Shown piece by piece: positions 11,697 through 24,886 of a stretch of DNA of 64,000 nt; the first letter of the stretch is position 1; each line of letters starts with the position of its first letter. This stretch comes from Benincasa hispida. Taxonomy: Eukaryota > Streptophyta > Magnoliopsida > Cucurbitales > Cucurbitaceae. The position numbers were made by a program, and so were the translations under genes. The notes beneath the pieces are model-generated. The model was not told the origin of the DNA and made no database searches. It saw nothing but the letters and a program-made list of their open reading frames with translations. The stretch spans positions 5,885,555 to 5,949,554 of the forward strand of contig NC_052357.1 in the NCBI RefSeq assembly GCF_009727055.1. The letters are read 5' to 3'.

Positions 11697-11704
11697 TAAG
11701 TATG
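11697..11704. repeat. 8-bp target site duplication TAAGTATG (right copy)
   Basis: Exact match to 10790-10797, directly abutting the right terminal ACCCCTA of the hAT-type element. Confidence 0.88.
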
Positions 11705-13065
11705 GAGGGTATTGGATAATAATATCTAAATTTAAGAGGTGAAATCAAATAAACATAGATATTAAATGTCTATTTGAAATCTAATGGTAATGTCTGTGAA
11801 ACAAATATACCCTTAATGACATGAATGTGTTTGAATAAAATTATTTTAGTTTGAGTTATAATAATTAATAGTTGGGTACAGGCTAGACCTCACTCAAAAC
11901 AAGTTGGTGATGCATATGTCCTCTAAAATATTAAGATGGTTACCAAGATAAAGTTGACATCCTTAATGTTTTATCTGATATTTCTTTCTTAGATTTTTTT
12001 TTTTTTCAAATATAAACACGGTAACGTAACCATCATTAGGTGGTCGAATATGATAAAATATAGCAATGTTTTCAAAATTATTTTTTAGAGATTATAAGGG
12101 TCAAACATAACTAAAATTATAGATGCAAATTAAATATTCATAATAGTTTCCTCTATCAAAGTAGATTATGTTGTTGTAAGATAGTTTTCAATTTTTTTTT
12201 TTAAGGGCACAATTTTATAATATATTTGATAGTCAACTTCTATATCATATTAAGTATTTTTTTCCATTCTTTTATTAGCTAATCAATATGAATTAAAACA
12301 AGAAGCCATTAAATATTAATGTGTATACATGTGTGTGAAATAAAATCAATTCCTTGATTAACACGTACTCTCCAATAGACATGAATTCTCTAATATTAAA
12401 AGTGGTAGTTCCAATTTTCATACTTAAAACTAAATAATAAAATAGTTTTATGTTTATTATATTAAATTTAGTGACAAACTCGAAAAAATATAATTAATAG
12501 GATATCCATTTGTATATCTGGGGTATAATTATTAATTTTTTCTTTAAAGATAAAATATATATTAATTCAGACTTTAATATATTTTTTTAGAGATTTTGTT
12601 CATTTATTTGTTAATTTACAATTAGAAAACTAAACCTTAAAATCAGTTCCCTGTAATAGTAGTTAGTCAAAAACTTTTGTGCTATCATCGTGAAAATAAT
12701 TATCTAAAATTTATTTAATTATCGAGTTGTTAAATGAAAAAAAAGACTTACATTTTCCTTTTTTAGAAAAAGAATAACAAATTATATTTTAATTTTAAAA
12801 AAATTACCTGAGATTAATTTTTATAAATGAATTTATATATGAAAATTATACCATATTAAAATTATTGTTGTTATTCTATTGGATAAGATTTTTTTTATTC
12901 TTAGTTTGTCATTTGAAATTTGTTTAGATTTCGATTTATAAAGTGGATTGAGGGTTAGGAAAAAAAAAACTAGTTTTATAATTTAAAAATTCCAAAATTA
13001 ATTTAATAATTTTTATTTTTGAATAATATAAATCTCTTAACATAAAATATTTTTTTGTCCCTATA
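11705..13065. other. AT-rich intergenic DNA, no gene seen
   Basis: Long A and T runs and short degenerate frames only. I recognise no RNA gene, splice-supported exon or transposon boundary. Confidence 0.55.
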
Positions 13066-13069
13066 ATAT

Positions 13070-13321
13070 AGGGACAGTTGCAAATATAGACATTAAACCT
13101 AAAATATTAATAGATATAACATAATATAAAAAAATTATAAATATGGCCAAATTTAAATAGTTTATCAAATAGACATATCATTGGTAGGAGTCTATCAATG
13201 ATAGACCATATCACCAGTAGGAGTCTATCAATGCTGATAGACTTGGCTATATTTGTAATTTGTTTAAATAATGTTATACATTTGATTATTATTCTTAAAA
13301 ATGCTATCAATTGCAATTCCT
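13070..13321. mobile_element. MITE-like element, copy 1
   Basis: The left end GGGACAGTTGCAAATATAG and the right end, read inverted (AGGAATTGCAATTGATAGC), are similar. The middle has two TAGGAGTCTATCAATG units and a palindromic TCTATCAATGATAGA. A related sequence lies in a SAC gene intron near 19703-19913; both share a TATACATTT(G/A)A(T/C)TATTATTCTTAAAAA block. Boundaries are approximate and no target duplication was confirmed. Confidence 0.55.
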
Positions 13322-13715
13322 GATACTATTATATATATAGATAAAAATATTAGGAAATACAATTATTATGTAATATAACCTAATCAAAATTAAAAATTTT
13401 ATATATCCCTATACTAATATAATATCAAGATCTTCGAAGAAAAAAAAAATTAATACAAGAAATTGTAGGTAGAAAATGAAATAATACAAATAATAAAAGA
13501 CCACTAAAATTTTTAGGAATTGACCAAAGAACTAAATTAAATAATGTAAAATTAGTTGGCCAAGCCACTCATATTTAAACACATAAACATCCTTAAAATA
13601 TTTAAAAATAAATTAAGATATATATTACAATTACTTTATTTATTTATTTATGATAAAATCATTATAAACGAAAAAGATAGACTTCACATTTTCAATTATT
13701 TTTTAAAAAGATTAT

Positions 13716-13726
13716 TATAAAATATA
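13716..13726 (+). promoter_or_regulatory. Putative TATA box of the SAC phosphatase gene
   Basis: TATAAAATATA, with sparser AT-rich sequence downstream and about 540 bases before the predicted start codon. Transcription would start near 13755. The 5' leader of about 500 bases holds a possible donor (ATG/GTGAGT at 13857-13866), so a 5'UTR intron is possible. Motif-based only. Confidence 0.4.
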
Positions 13727-14264
13727 CGGCTGAAAATTGAATTTGAATGCTAAACAAGGGAATAGGAAAGGGAAGAAATAAGAAATTTTAACTGAATAAA
13801 GAAACCCAAAACAAATCATAATAAGAATCAGAAAAGCTTACTTCCCGCGGTTAGAATGGTGAGTGTTGCAACCATACGATTCTTTCCATCTTCTTCTTCG
13901 CAGGTTTCTCTCCGTTTTTTTTTTCTTTCCTTTTCCTTCTGAATTTTCGATTCCCAATGTTTGATCACATTCTTCATTATCACTAAAAATCAATCTCCGT
14001 CTAACTCTTGGAATCGTTATCGAATATAGATTACGATTTTTCTAGTTGTCCACGGAATTTCATCGTAAATGCGATCGCGTTTTGTGGCGAGAAGGTTTAG
14101 AGGTTTTGTGCATTGCTGGAATTACAGAGAAGCTACATAAGGATTTTGGCGATTTTCGACTTTTTACGTTAATCGGCGGTATTTACTTGCATTGAGCTAC
14201 GATTGATTACCGGATTGTTTACCGGATTGTTGTTGATTGAACTCGAGCAATTTGAATAGGTTTA

Positions 14265-17200
14265 ATGGAATCGTCGAACTCCTGCACGTTCGACGTCCAG
14301 AAATTCTGGCTCTACCAAACATTTGCGGTATGATTTTTTCTTTTTCCTATGCAAACTAGCGCTCGTTTAATTTGTTTGAAATAGTATTGCTGTGTTGATT
14401 TGATGCATACATTGTAATTCATCCTATAGGTTTTGTGTTTCTGTGTTTTCGAATGCTACATTGTATTTTTGAAGCATGAATTGCATCCTATCGAATTTCA
14501 TTGATTAGAAGATGAATTAGGAAGATGTTTAAAACGTGTTTGCAGGACAATTATTTCTTCCTTAAACCTTAATTTGTTATTGACGTTTTTGAAGAGCGAT
14601 CAAAATTGTTATTGATCCGAGAATGAGTTTGTCTACTTTTCTGATAATTTTTCCCATCTGTATGCGACTTGAATGAAACAAAGTTTGGCTTCTATTTGAT
14701 GCTGAAATTGAGCTTTAGGAGTGATAAACTGGAGATTGTAAGGACTTTTTGTGTTTCCTTAGATAGCAACTTGAGTAAGGTAGATGATTGGAAATTATAA
14801 TGCCAGAATCACAATGATTGGCGGTTTCTTTTATAGACATAGATGTGAGTACAATGTTATCAAATATGTGCAAATTCGTTTGATATTCGGTTTGGTATAT
14901 TCTTCATTCAATGCTTGAAAGTCCTATAAATATCCCTTCTGTTTCTGTCTTTTCAATTTCTTTAGGCCACATTAAATGTACACAAGTTTTCAAGTTTTCA
15001 AGTTTTAGTACTTCTGAGGCGTTGCAGTGCTTTTGGGAAAAATTTATGGTGCTTCTGCTTGCGTTTACTTTTTATGGCTATCGAAATTCTAGCTCATTGA
15101 GAAAGATTTTAATATGTTTTTACTGTAACGCTTGGTTTTACTTTCTTCTACTGTTTCTTGCTTATGAAATTCTGTTCCAACATCTTCTGCTTGCTTTTAC
15201 TCTTCTTATATATTTTATATGTTTCATGTATACGTCCAGAGAATGATTTGGGAGTTTGCAAAGAACACTCAATGAATGTGGAATGCAATGTCTTGTTATT
15301 GATGGCCGAAGAGTGTCTGTTTAATTTTGATTTCATCAAATATATGGGCTTATAAATGGTTGAAAATTAAAATCAATAAACTGATTTCACAATATGATTC
15401 TAATGATGTGTTACTTCAATTACTACAGCGATATTATGTAGTTGGAAGAGGGAGGAAGAGAACCTTGTGGAAGGTGTTTTCAATTGACAGAATGGAACCT
15501 TCCGATCTTAATATTTTTGAAGATCAAACCACTTATACGGCAGAAGAGTGCTCTGATCTTTTGAAAAGAATACATCAGGGGAACAGATCTATGGGTGGTC
15601 TTAAATTAATTACCATTGGCTATGGAATAGTTGGTAAGCTTTTATGTCTATGCCTTATAAAGTTTAATTATTGATTATGTATTTTTTTCTATGTTATCAA
15701 CTCATACTTCTTTTTGTCTCTATCACTTTTGGGTTAATTTAGGATTCATACGGTTTCTAGAACCATATTACATGCTAATAATTACCGAGAGAAAGAAAAT
15801 AGGCACCATGCTTGGGGCTAAAGTATACGGCGTTTCTAGGAGCATGATGGTTATAATTCCAAATCCTATTGTAAGGACCAAAAAGGCTTATTGCAATACG
15901 GAGAAAAGGTAACATTGTAATCTTTTGTAATTTTTTCTTGTTTTTAAACTATTGATTGGTTTAGGTTTGGTTTGAATATAAGTAAGACTTTTGTTTCTTT
16001 TTCACAAGTTTCTGCACTATTGTTTTATGATTGACTTTATTAATGTTGTTTTTGTTTCTAAATCAAATTTGAGAAAACGGAGAATATTATTTATAATTGT
16101 TCACACCTTATTCAAATTTTACCATTTATTTTTACATTTCCCCATAATTTAATAATATTAATATTATTTTTGTGATTTTTATTTTTTCTTAAACAGATAT
16201 CAGAAGCTTCTTAATTCGGTGGATCTAACCAAAGATTTCTTTTTCAGCTACTCATATAATGTTATGCGTAGCCTTCAAGATAATTTAAATAAAAATAAAA
16301 CAGATCAAAATATTTATAAATCAATGTTCGTGTGGAATGAATATTTAACTCGAGGAATTCGAAAGCAGCTCATGAATAATAATTGGACAGTGGCTTTAGT
16401 GTACGGCTTTTTTAAACAGGTATGTAAATATATTTTTATTTTTCTTGTTTTGTCAATAAAAATATATGAATTGCCACGATTAATTAAAAAAAATTATCCA
16501 CAATATATTAATTTTGATTTCATATTTTAATAAATTTTTATTCTTAAACTGTTTTATTTGAATAGAGAAAAATAATAATAATAACCTTTAATACATTTTC
16601 CCTAATATCAATATTTTTATTATATAACTTATAAGAAGGTATAATTAGATATATATACATATATAAATTTTGATTTCACCTTTCAAATATTGCAGATTAA
16701 ACTTTCCGTATCTGGCAGGGACTTTGATTTAACTCTTATAGCTCGACGTTCACGTCATTATGCCGGTACGAGGTAATAACTTTGAAATATTATATTATAT
16801 AAATTTTATATTACCCACAAATTAAAATATATTGAAATAATATTAAGAAATTATTGATTCTTCTAGATTAAAGAAAATATAGCTTATTGTGTAAAACTTT
16901 GTGTTGGATATAAATATAATTTTATTTCTTTTTGTGTTTTGACACTACTAATAGTAATAACTATTAAAGAAAAATAATTGTTTACTATTTTCTTCAGATT
17001 TTTAAGACGAGGGGTAAATGATAAAGGCAAAGTTGCAAATGATGTTGAGACAGAACAAGTTGTTAGTGAGATTATGTTTGAAGGACGAACATTGCAAATA
17101 AGTTCCGTCGTCCAAAATAGAGGCTCAATTCCAATCTTTTGGTCACAGGAAACTTCTTTATTGAAAATATTCAATCCAGTCGTTATATGTATGCATTTAC

Positions 17201-20200
17201 ATTTTATCTTAAGTTTCACTGGTTTATTTCTACATATTATTTTGAATTATTTTTTTAATTTATTTTCTGCTTTCAGTACCGAAGCAAGAAGATTATAAAG
17301 CCACAAAACTTCACTTCAAAAATCTTGCTGAGAGATACGGGAACCCAATAATCATCTTAGATTTAACTAAGGTATTTAATAATACATGATGATTGATTTT
17401 TTTTTTTGTATGTTTTTGTTAAAACTTTTGATAAGTTATTTCAAAATTATTTGTTCTTCCTTTTTAATAATTAATAGGTTAATAGATTTTAAGTATTTAT
17501 TTAATTTTATCTATTAATTGTAATTTTCCAACAATAACGATTTACTAATACACAGACGCGAGAAAAGAAGCCTAGAGAAACTCTACTCCATGCCGAGTAC
17601 GTAAATGCTATAGGATGTATCAACGCAGAACGTTCAGAGGAAAATCGTCTAAAATTTCTTCAATGGGATCTAAAACAACACTCAAGAAGGTTATCTTAAT
17701 TTTTCTCTTCATTCTCATTATCACATCTTATTTTATTATTTTACTTAAAACTTAAAAGAAAAAACGACAACTTTTTTTCAGTGAAGCTTCAACCGTATTG
17801 TCAAATTTAAAAGGATTGACAAAATTAGCATTGGACTTGAATGGAATATTTCATTGTCAAGTGACTCGAAATTCACCATCAGAGGGTTCTGCTCGGCCCT
17901 ATCTCGAGTAAGTATGATAAAAAAAAATGTATATATATTTTAGTTTATTTGAATCAAAAGAATCACTGATCTGGCTTAGTCATATTTATGATCTCTAAAA
18001 TATATATTTTTTTTTCTCTCTAAAAGATAATATGAAAACAGAGAACTAAAACTATCAAAATTTCACTCTAATTATTATATATAGAGTTCTTAAAAACAAT
18101 ATAAATATGAGATTTCATATGAAAACATGATTACAAGAAAATTTTAATTTTTCGTAGGAATATTCTAATTTAAACCCTAAAACTTATATATTTTCATTTA
18201 GTTATCAATGTTTTGTGAAAATTAAATTAGCTTAATTTTTTTTTTTCATTACCGATATCGTGAATAGGATTCATCTCTTATTTTTCTCAAACAAAAGAAA
18301 TGAAAAATGAAAAAAATAAAGCATATATGATTTTTGGATAGGCGACAATCTTCTCCTAGTTTTTCTTTTGGTGTTATTTCTTTTATTGTAAATAATTTAT
18401 TATGTGACCATAAGCATAGTTTAATGGTATAGATATTCCACACACATTTGTTAAAAAAATATTAATATTAATTATTATTTTTCTTCTGTGAACTTTTCAT
18501 GCAGAGATGTAAATATTAGTGAAAATAATACCAGTGGGAGCGATGATGCAAACGGTAAATGTAATGTCAAAATAAAAAGAGTTCAAAATGGAGTTCTCAG
18601 AACCAACTGTTTTGATTGTTTAGATCGAACAAATATTGCTCAGTATGCCTATGGGCTTGCTGCTTTAGGACATCAGCTTCAAACTTTTGGATATTTAGAA
18701 TCACCGGACATTGATCTAGATGACCCTCTTACAAGACACTTGATGGATATTTATGAGATAATGGGAGACAAGCTTGCTCTCCAATATGGTGGTTCACCTG
18801 CCCACAATAAGGTAATAATTCTTTTTAGCTTTTTCAAGTTGAAGATGCATTCTTTTTCTGAGATGAAGTTTCTCGATAGACATACAAAATAAAAAAGAGA
18901 GGAAGATAAAATTTCTCGACAAATGTTTAGCTTCAACTATCTTTATTATTGAAGTGAAATTAAACGGTTTAATACCAACTTATGAAGTTGGTCAGCCAAA
19001 CACACCTTAACTTTCATTTTAACTTTTTGTAGGCAATTAATAAAACAATCTAATATTATGCTCATACTTGAACATGTTCACTTAAAACATGCCCCATTTG
19101 ATAACTATTTTTTTAAACTAAACTTATAAACACTAATTTTATCACAAGTTTCTATGTTTTGTTACCTTTCTTATGTATAAAAGCAAAACCACGTTTTGAA
19201 AACTAAAAAAAGCAGTTTTCAATCGTATAAAAAAAAAATAGTTTCTCTATCAATGGTAGATAATGAAAATTATATTAGAGAAATCGAGAGGAAACATATA
19301 TAAATTTAAAAAATAAACTACTATGGTTATCAAACGGAGACTATATTTTTAGAGTCGAAGTTCTGAATAGGCATTTTCTTGCAGATATTTTCTGAGAGAA
19401 GAGGTCAATGGAAACCAACGATTGAGTATGCAGATATTATTAAATCTGTTCAAAGATTTGTAAACAATGTGTATATGGACGAAGAGAAACAAAATGGCAT
19501 TGACCTGTGAGTATTTTGGTGGGTTTGTTTGTAATTGCAGAATGCAGTAAAAATTGGTTTTCTAAATAGCAAAAGGAGTTGATGTTTATAGGTGTTCTTG
19601 TTTTGGCAGGTTTTTAGGGAACCCTCCTCCTCAGAAGCGCACGTTGCTGCTGGATCCAGACACGCACAATAAATGGAGGTTTTTCTTTAACTTTAATTAT
19701 AAAAATATTAGGTTTCGTTTTGCTTTCGAAGTCTATTAGTGATAAACCATAATGCTAGTAGAGGCCTATCTTAACAAACCATATCACTCACATAAGTATA
19801 TAACTGATAGATCCAACCAATGACAAGTTTTGCTATAGTTTTAATTTTTTTTTAAATGTTGTTATACATTTAACTATTATTCTTAAAAAACCTATCTAAT
19901 GCAATTACCCATATTAAAAATATATATATATTTGAGGGATGACAAAACGGTGTGATCCAAAGTTCTAGGTTACTAAATATCTAATAGGTGTAGGAGCCAT
20001 GCAAATTTCAAATTCATATCCAACAATTAGGAATGGTAGAGCTTGAGAATGATTGGACTGCAAATAAACGGTTATAATAAAGATGGTGGTAAAATATGAC
20101 ATTATTTGGAATCATTTTTAAAGGAAATAGAGAATCAAAGTTTCTATTCACTTAAATTTCAAAAATCATAAATATTCGTAAATATTATGGATTGCAGGTC

Positions 20201-23200
20201 TACCATGAAAAGATCACTCTCAGATAGCAATATTTTCTTAGAAAATGAAATTCCTACGACCAAACAAGATAGTGAACTTTTACAACTATTGCACGAAGAA
20301 TCGCAAAACAAATGTCTCGTCGAGTTAATGCCAGAAATCTCAACCTATTGCAGGTATGCATTTTTCCAAACATCTGTATTTATATTCCCTTATCCATACT
20401 TAATTGTTTTATTTCTATTATTTCTAAAGCTTTTATAACACTTTTATTTTTCTGTTTTTTTTTTTAAAAAAATATATTGCTATTTATTGATTTTTCTCTA
20501 CTTTCATTTTACTAAAAAAACAATTATATTAAAATTTTTAAAAACGAAAGTATCTCTGATATATATATATAGCCTTTTATTATCCATTTTTAAGAATGGT
20601 GGACTCTACGTGATGTAGTTTTAAAATAACACATGTTTGTATATGTTAACCATATTTCTTTTCTTTAAAAAAAAACTTTCATATTTTACAGTTGGGAATT
20701 TGTGATAACTATTTTTTTTTTTTTTTGTTTTTGAAAAATAAAATTGTTAACTAAAATAACCTTTTTAAAAAACAACTTATAAAAATAAATTATATAAAGC
20801 TATGGAATGTGGCTTGAAAAAAATAGTCTTTCAAAACCTACTTTTCTTTTTATTTTTTTTGACGTATGAAGTAAAATAAAATATATAAAAATAATCTCGG
20901 AATCTTTTTCATTAATAGCTAATAGGTAGAAAAAATTGGGTAGGTACACAAGTCCAGAATTTCCCGAGGTAGTTTCTGGTTCTGAGTCAGATTCTAATCA
21001 TGAAGATACAGAAATGAGGTAATTATTCATTGTTTCTATTTGCTTATTATCTCCATGCGATACAAAATTGCATTAAATAACTCATTAAAACGGTATTTTG
21101 TTGAGTTCTACAGAGCAACCTCGAGATTTCTTACCGCAGATTGGTATTCTGAATCGATTTATTCCTGTGAAGAAGACCTCTATAACAGGTAAGTCACATA
21201 TTTTTTTCTTTTCATATTACAAATTCAATTTCTAAACCCATTGGATAACCTTTAATTTTTTTTAATTTTTAAAATTAAGATTATAAATATTATATAGATT
21301 TTTTTTGTTTTTTTAATCTACTTTTGGCAAATGTTTTTAAACTAAGTTTTGAGAAGAAAAAAGAAGATAGTTTATGAACTAAGTTTTTGAGATTTGGAAT
21401 TTAGAATTCGAAATATTTCTAAGAATTTAAATATTTCTTTTAAGGAAAATGAAAACAGTAGTAATAAATTGTGAGAAAATTGAAACAAATTTTAAAAGTC
21501 AAATGCATGGTTTTGTTTATATATATTTTTTGGTTTCTAAAAAATGCTTACAAATTCTATTTTCATTCATGGTTTCTTTTGCTTTTCTACTAATTTCTAA
21601 AATTTTGTTTTTATTTTTGAAATTTGATTAAATATTCGATTTTTTTTTTGTAAGAAATGTAAAAAATATAGTAAAGATAAGTTTCAAGAACAAAAATTTA
21701 ACAACAAAATCGTCATCCATTACAACTTAAGCATTTAGGTCTTTGTTTAATAAGTCCAAAAATTTTCAAAAACAATTTATAAGGCTAATTTGATAGCCAT
21801 TTTTTTTTTCTCTTTTTAAAAATCAAGTCTATTCCTACTCATTTTCTTATCATGATTTGTATCAATCCTGAGTAAAAGAGTTGAGTTATTAGCCAAACTC
21901 CAAAAACAATAACAAATTCTTAAAGTAGTCTTTTTTAATTTTCAAAATTTGACTTAGTTTTTTAAAACATGGATAAAAAAGTAGATATCAAAGCAAGAAA
22001 TTTAGAGGTGAAATGGGTGTTTATAAACTTAATTTTCAAAAATTTAAAATCAAATGATTACCCAATGGAACTTAAGTTTATAAATTTAAATTTTGTATTT
22101 AGTTGCTCTCGAAAATAGACTCAAAATTTAAAATTTAAACATCTTCTAGATATCCTTCAGAAAATACATGAAAATTAGATACTATGACACTCTTTTGAAA
22201 ACTATTTGTTTCTATTTTAATTGTTATTATTTTTCCATAATTTCTTAATCGTGGTTTTAATCTTTTCTATGTACAATCCAAAATAAAAACAAGTTTTTTT
22301 AAAAACCATTTTTTAAGTCTTGTTTGGTAGTCGTTTCATTTTTTCTTTTTGGTTTTTGAAAATTAAGTTTATTTTCTTCCAATTTTTTGGAAAGATTTGC
22401 ATCTTACTTAAGTACAAAGAGTTGTATAAGTTTGACTTAATTTTTAAAAATATTGGTAAAAAAATAAATTAAAAAAGTAAGAAATTTAGAGATGGAATGA
22501 GTATTTATGAACTTAATTTTCAAAAAGTAGTTTGGTAATCATCTGATTTTTGGTTTTTTTGTCTTTTAAAATTAAGCATATAGAGTCTCTAAATTTCTTT
22601 ATTTGTTATCTGCATTTTACCAATGATTTATAAACAAGCCAAATTTTAAAAACTAACAAAAAGTAACTTTTAAAAAACTTATTTTTATTTTTTGAATTTG
22701 ACTAAGAATTCAACTATTGTACATAAGAAATATGCAAATCATTGTAACAAATAGGAAAAATTGCCTTCATTTTCAAAAACAAAAAACAAAAAACGAGATA
22801 ATTAATAAATGGATCTTAATTTTCAGTTTTTGAAAATTAAGTCTATGAACATCCATTCTACTATCCACCAATGTTTCAAATATCAACCCAAGTTTTGAAA
22901 CTAAGAAAACTAGCTTTTAAAAACTTTTTTTATATATAAAATTTAAATAAGAATTTAACTTTATTACTCAAGAAAAATAAAAATCATCGTATTTAATTAT
23001 GATAAGAAAACAAATGGACTCTTGATTTTCAAATATTTTAGCTTTTAGATTGAAACACTGCTAAAATTTTGATAAGAAAACAAATAAATAGAAGGTTTAA
23101 TTTTCCAAAAACCAAGTGTAATATCACGTTTAATTTTGAAAAACAATGCTTATGTACAGAATTATGAACTTCTCGGGAGAAAATGGAGAGGATAGTTGCT

Positions 23201-23256
23201 ATCCGATATTTGACTTTGGAAGATGGATTACAAGGGGAGGCACTTTTTACCTTTGA
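14265..23256 (+). CDS. SAC: SAC-domain phosphoinositide phosphatase (plant SAC1-5 group), 16 exons
   Basis: Predicted 726-aa enzyme that removes phosphates from membrane phosphoinositides. The plant SAC1-5 group is linked to PI(3,5)P2 and vacuole or endomembrane function (family knowledge). Exons: 14265-14327, 15429-15633, 15743-15908, 16197-16419, 16696-16772, 16998-17188, 17277-17371, 17556-17689, 17782-17907, 18505-18811, 19385-19506, 19610-19678, 20198-20353, 20944-21018, 21114-21188, 23160-23256. All introns are GT-AG and phases match throughout (2181 nt). The protein opens [20 protein letters not shown]. Conserved SAC blocks include [32 protein letters not shown] and [11 protein letters not shown]. 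The catalytic P-loop [12 protein letters not shown] (CX5R, Cys462 to Arg468) lies in exon 10. The tail is serine/acid-rich and ends with FGRWITRGG, resembling the conserved C-terminal W-box of this group. The last intron (1971 bp) could hide a missed exon, since family members are often somewhat longer. No stop or frameshift was found. Confidence 0.93.
18589..18630 (+). other. SAC catalytic CX5R motif (exon 10)
   Basis: Encodes [13 protein letters not shown]. Cys462 is the expected phosphate-accepting nucleophile and Arg468 binds phosphate; Asp464 and Asp467 are the usual family residues. Many relatives have Ile or Val where this copy has Phe463. An intact P-loop argues that the gene is functional. 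Confidence 0.9.
19090..19380. repeat. Intronic MITE-like repeat in SAC intron 10
   Basis: CATTTGATAACTATTTTTTTAAACT at the left and CTATGGTTATCAAACGGAGA at the right form an imperfect inverted pair. The same GATAAC(C)-TTTG type of terminus recurs at 25129-25420. Position inside an intron is well supported; identity as a transposon is inferred. Confidence 0.4.
19703..19913. mobile_element. MITE-like element, copy 2, in SAC intron 12
   Basis: Related to the element at 13070-13321. It contains CTATTAGTGATAAACCATAATGCTAG, a TATACATTTAACTATTATTCTTAAAAA block and ends ATGCAATTACCC. It lies wholly in the intron between exons 12 and 13, clear of both splice sites. Boundaries approximate. Confidence 0.55.
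21780..22850. repeat. Diverged interspersed repeats in the large last SAC intron
   Basis: Several stretches repeat the pattern TTTTTGGTTTTTGAAAATTAAG...TTTATGAACTTAATTTTCAAAAA (near 21786-22040, 22320-22530, 22535-22830). They look like decayed copies of one AT-rich element inserted repeatedly in the same intron, which explains its unusual length (1971 bp). Confidence 0.5.
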
Positions 23257-24886
23257 ATAAATAACTAACCTCTCTAACATAAAAGTTATCTTTCCCCCAA
23301 AGTTGTAATTGTAAAGACCGTTGTAAAGATCCGGGGAAAGTTGCTAAGTTACCAGCTAGGGAGATATTTATCTCGTTGTTTAACATATGTATATTTCCTA
23401 ACTTTTTTTTTTTTTTTTTAATTGTATTCTAACCATCTTTTCTTTTTAATTGTGTTAATAATTAGTTCATTCAATTTATTTGAAAAGCTTTCGTGGCATC
23501 AAATTTTGTAGTTATATATATGTAGTTCATACACTTTTTTTTTCTTTCTTTAGAAAAGAATAACTATTGATTCCTACGGATTGGATCAAAAATAATTCTT
23601 GAATGAGGTATTCAACTAAAAAATAAATAAATAAATCCATCACCAAACCGTACTTGCATTTTTCATTGCACACGGCTCTTCCTTCTCCGAGCTTGGATTA
23701 TGGAATAAGGAATCGAGAATAAAGTATCATCAACAAGTTTTATTACTGAACAACTCATGATGTTCAGTCACGTTTTCATTCATTTGAAATCTGGTCTCTA
23801 AATGATTTGTTACATTCATGCAGCAAACTTAACATTTAATTAATTAGGTATCACATTTTAAAAAACTAATTAATAAATTATACTAATATCATTTCTTAGA
23901 AAGTTACTATGATTCTAATTTCCTTATATTAAAAATTTTAAATCTTCTAAAATAACCAAAGGAATTTGTAATTATTTTATACCATATCGCCTCTAAAACA
24001 ATCACATGTAAAATTCAAATACAATTTTTTTAAAATCATTTCATCTAGATTTTTAAATAATAATAAAAATAATTAATAATTCGTTATTATTATAATGAAA
24101 TTTGTTGTATAAGAATAAGGACATGACTCTTCCTTTTAATAGATAGGACTATTTTAAAGAAAAGGTTTTAAAAACTCCGATTAATTAAAAAGTAGTTTTT
24201 ACAAGATTTAAAATATACACTTAATTTTCCTTATTTTTATTAAAAACTTAATTAAGAGTATACAAACTAGTTTTAATTCATGGAAGATGTTTATAGAATT
24301 AAGTTAGATGATAGTAATGATGCGTCATTATTATCAATTATTATTTGAGTTCAATAGATGTAGAAGTTCTTATGACCTTGTTATGCCTTAAACCGTTGGA
24401 TTTATAAATATTATTAAATGAACAGAACTAAGAGTAGTTTTATTTTTTTTCTACCTTCTAATTATCTTACCAAATTTAAAATGTATAAATATGAAAATCA
24501 ATTCAATTTTTTGTCATTCTGTTTATATTGATTTCTTTTCAATTCCAAAGTTTCATGTCCCACCCCCTCCGAATTACTATCTTAACCTGAAACTGGATGT
24601 GAAGATAGTAAATATCAACCATTTTATGACATTTACTGTCCACCTATCTCCTAGCTTATCTCCTAGCTTAATCTGCTCATCTGCTTGTCCTAATAAATAG
24701 TAATATCTTTGCAACATACATCCATCTCATTTCTTAAGCTCTTAGACAATAAAAAAACTTTATACATCTCATAATGGTCCAACATACATATATATTTACA
24801 GACATATATGTACATCCAAAAAGTTCCTCTCACCCTAGCTAATATGTTACAAAACACCAAGACAAAACAAAATATGTAATTAAGAC
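23257..24886. other. SAC 3' region and intergenic DNA between convergent genes
   Basis: Follows the SAC stop codon TGA at 23254-23256. A/T-rich, with AATAAATAAATAAA near 23620 as a possible polyadenylation signal. The right part would be the 3' flank of the minus-strand gene ending at 24887. No convincing further exon. Confidence 0.5.

Noticed and set aside
14911..15355. Open frames in the first SAC intron
   Set aside because: They lie between a good donor (14328) and acceptor (15428), are hydrophobic and AT-driven, and do not match SAC sequence.
23038..23280. Minus-strand frame of 80 codons
   Set aside because: Shadow of the last SAC exon on the opposite strand.
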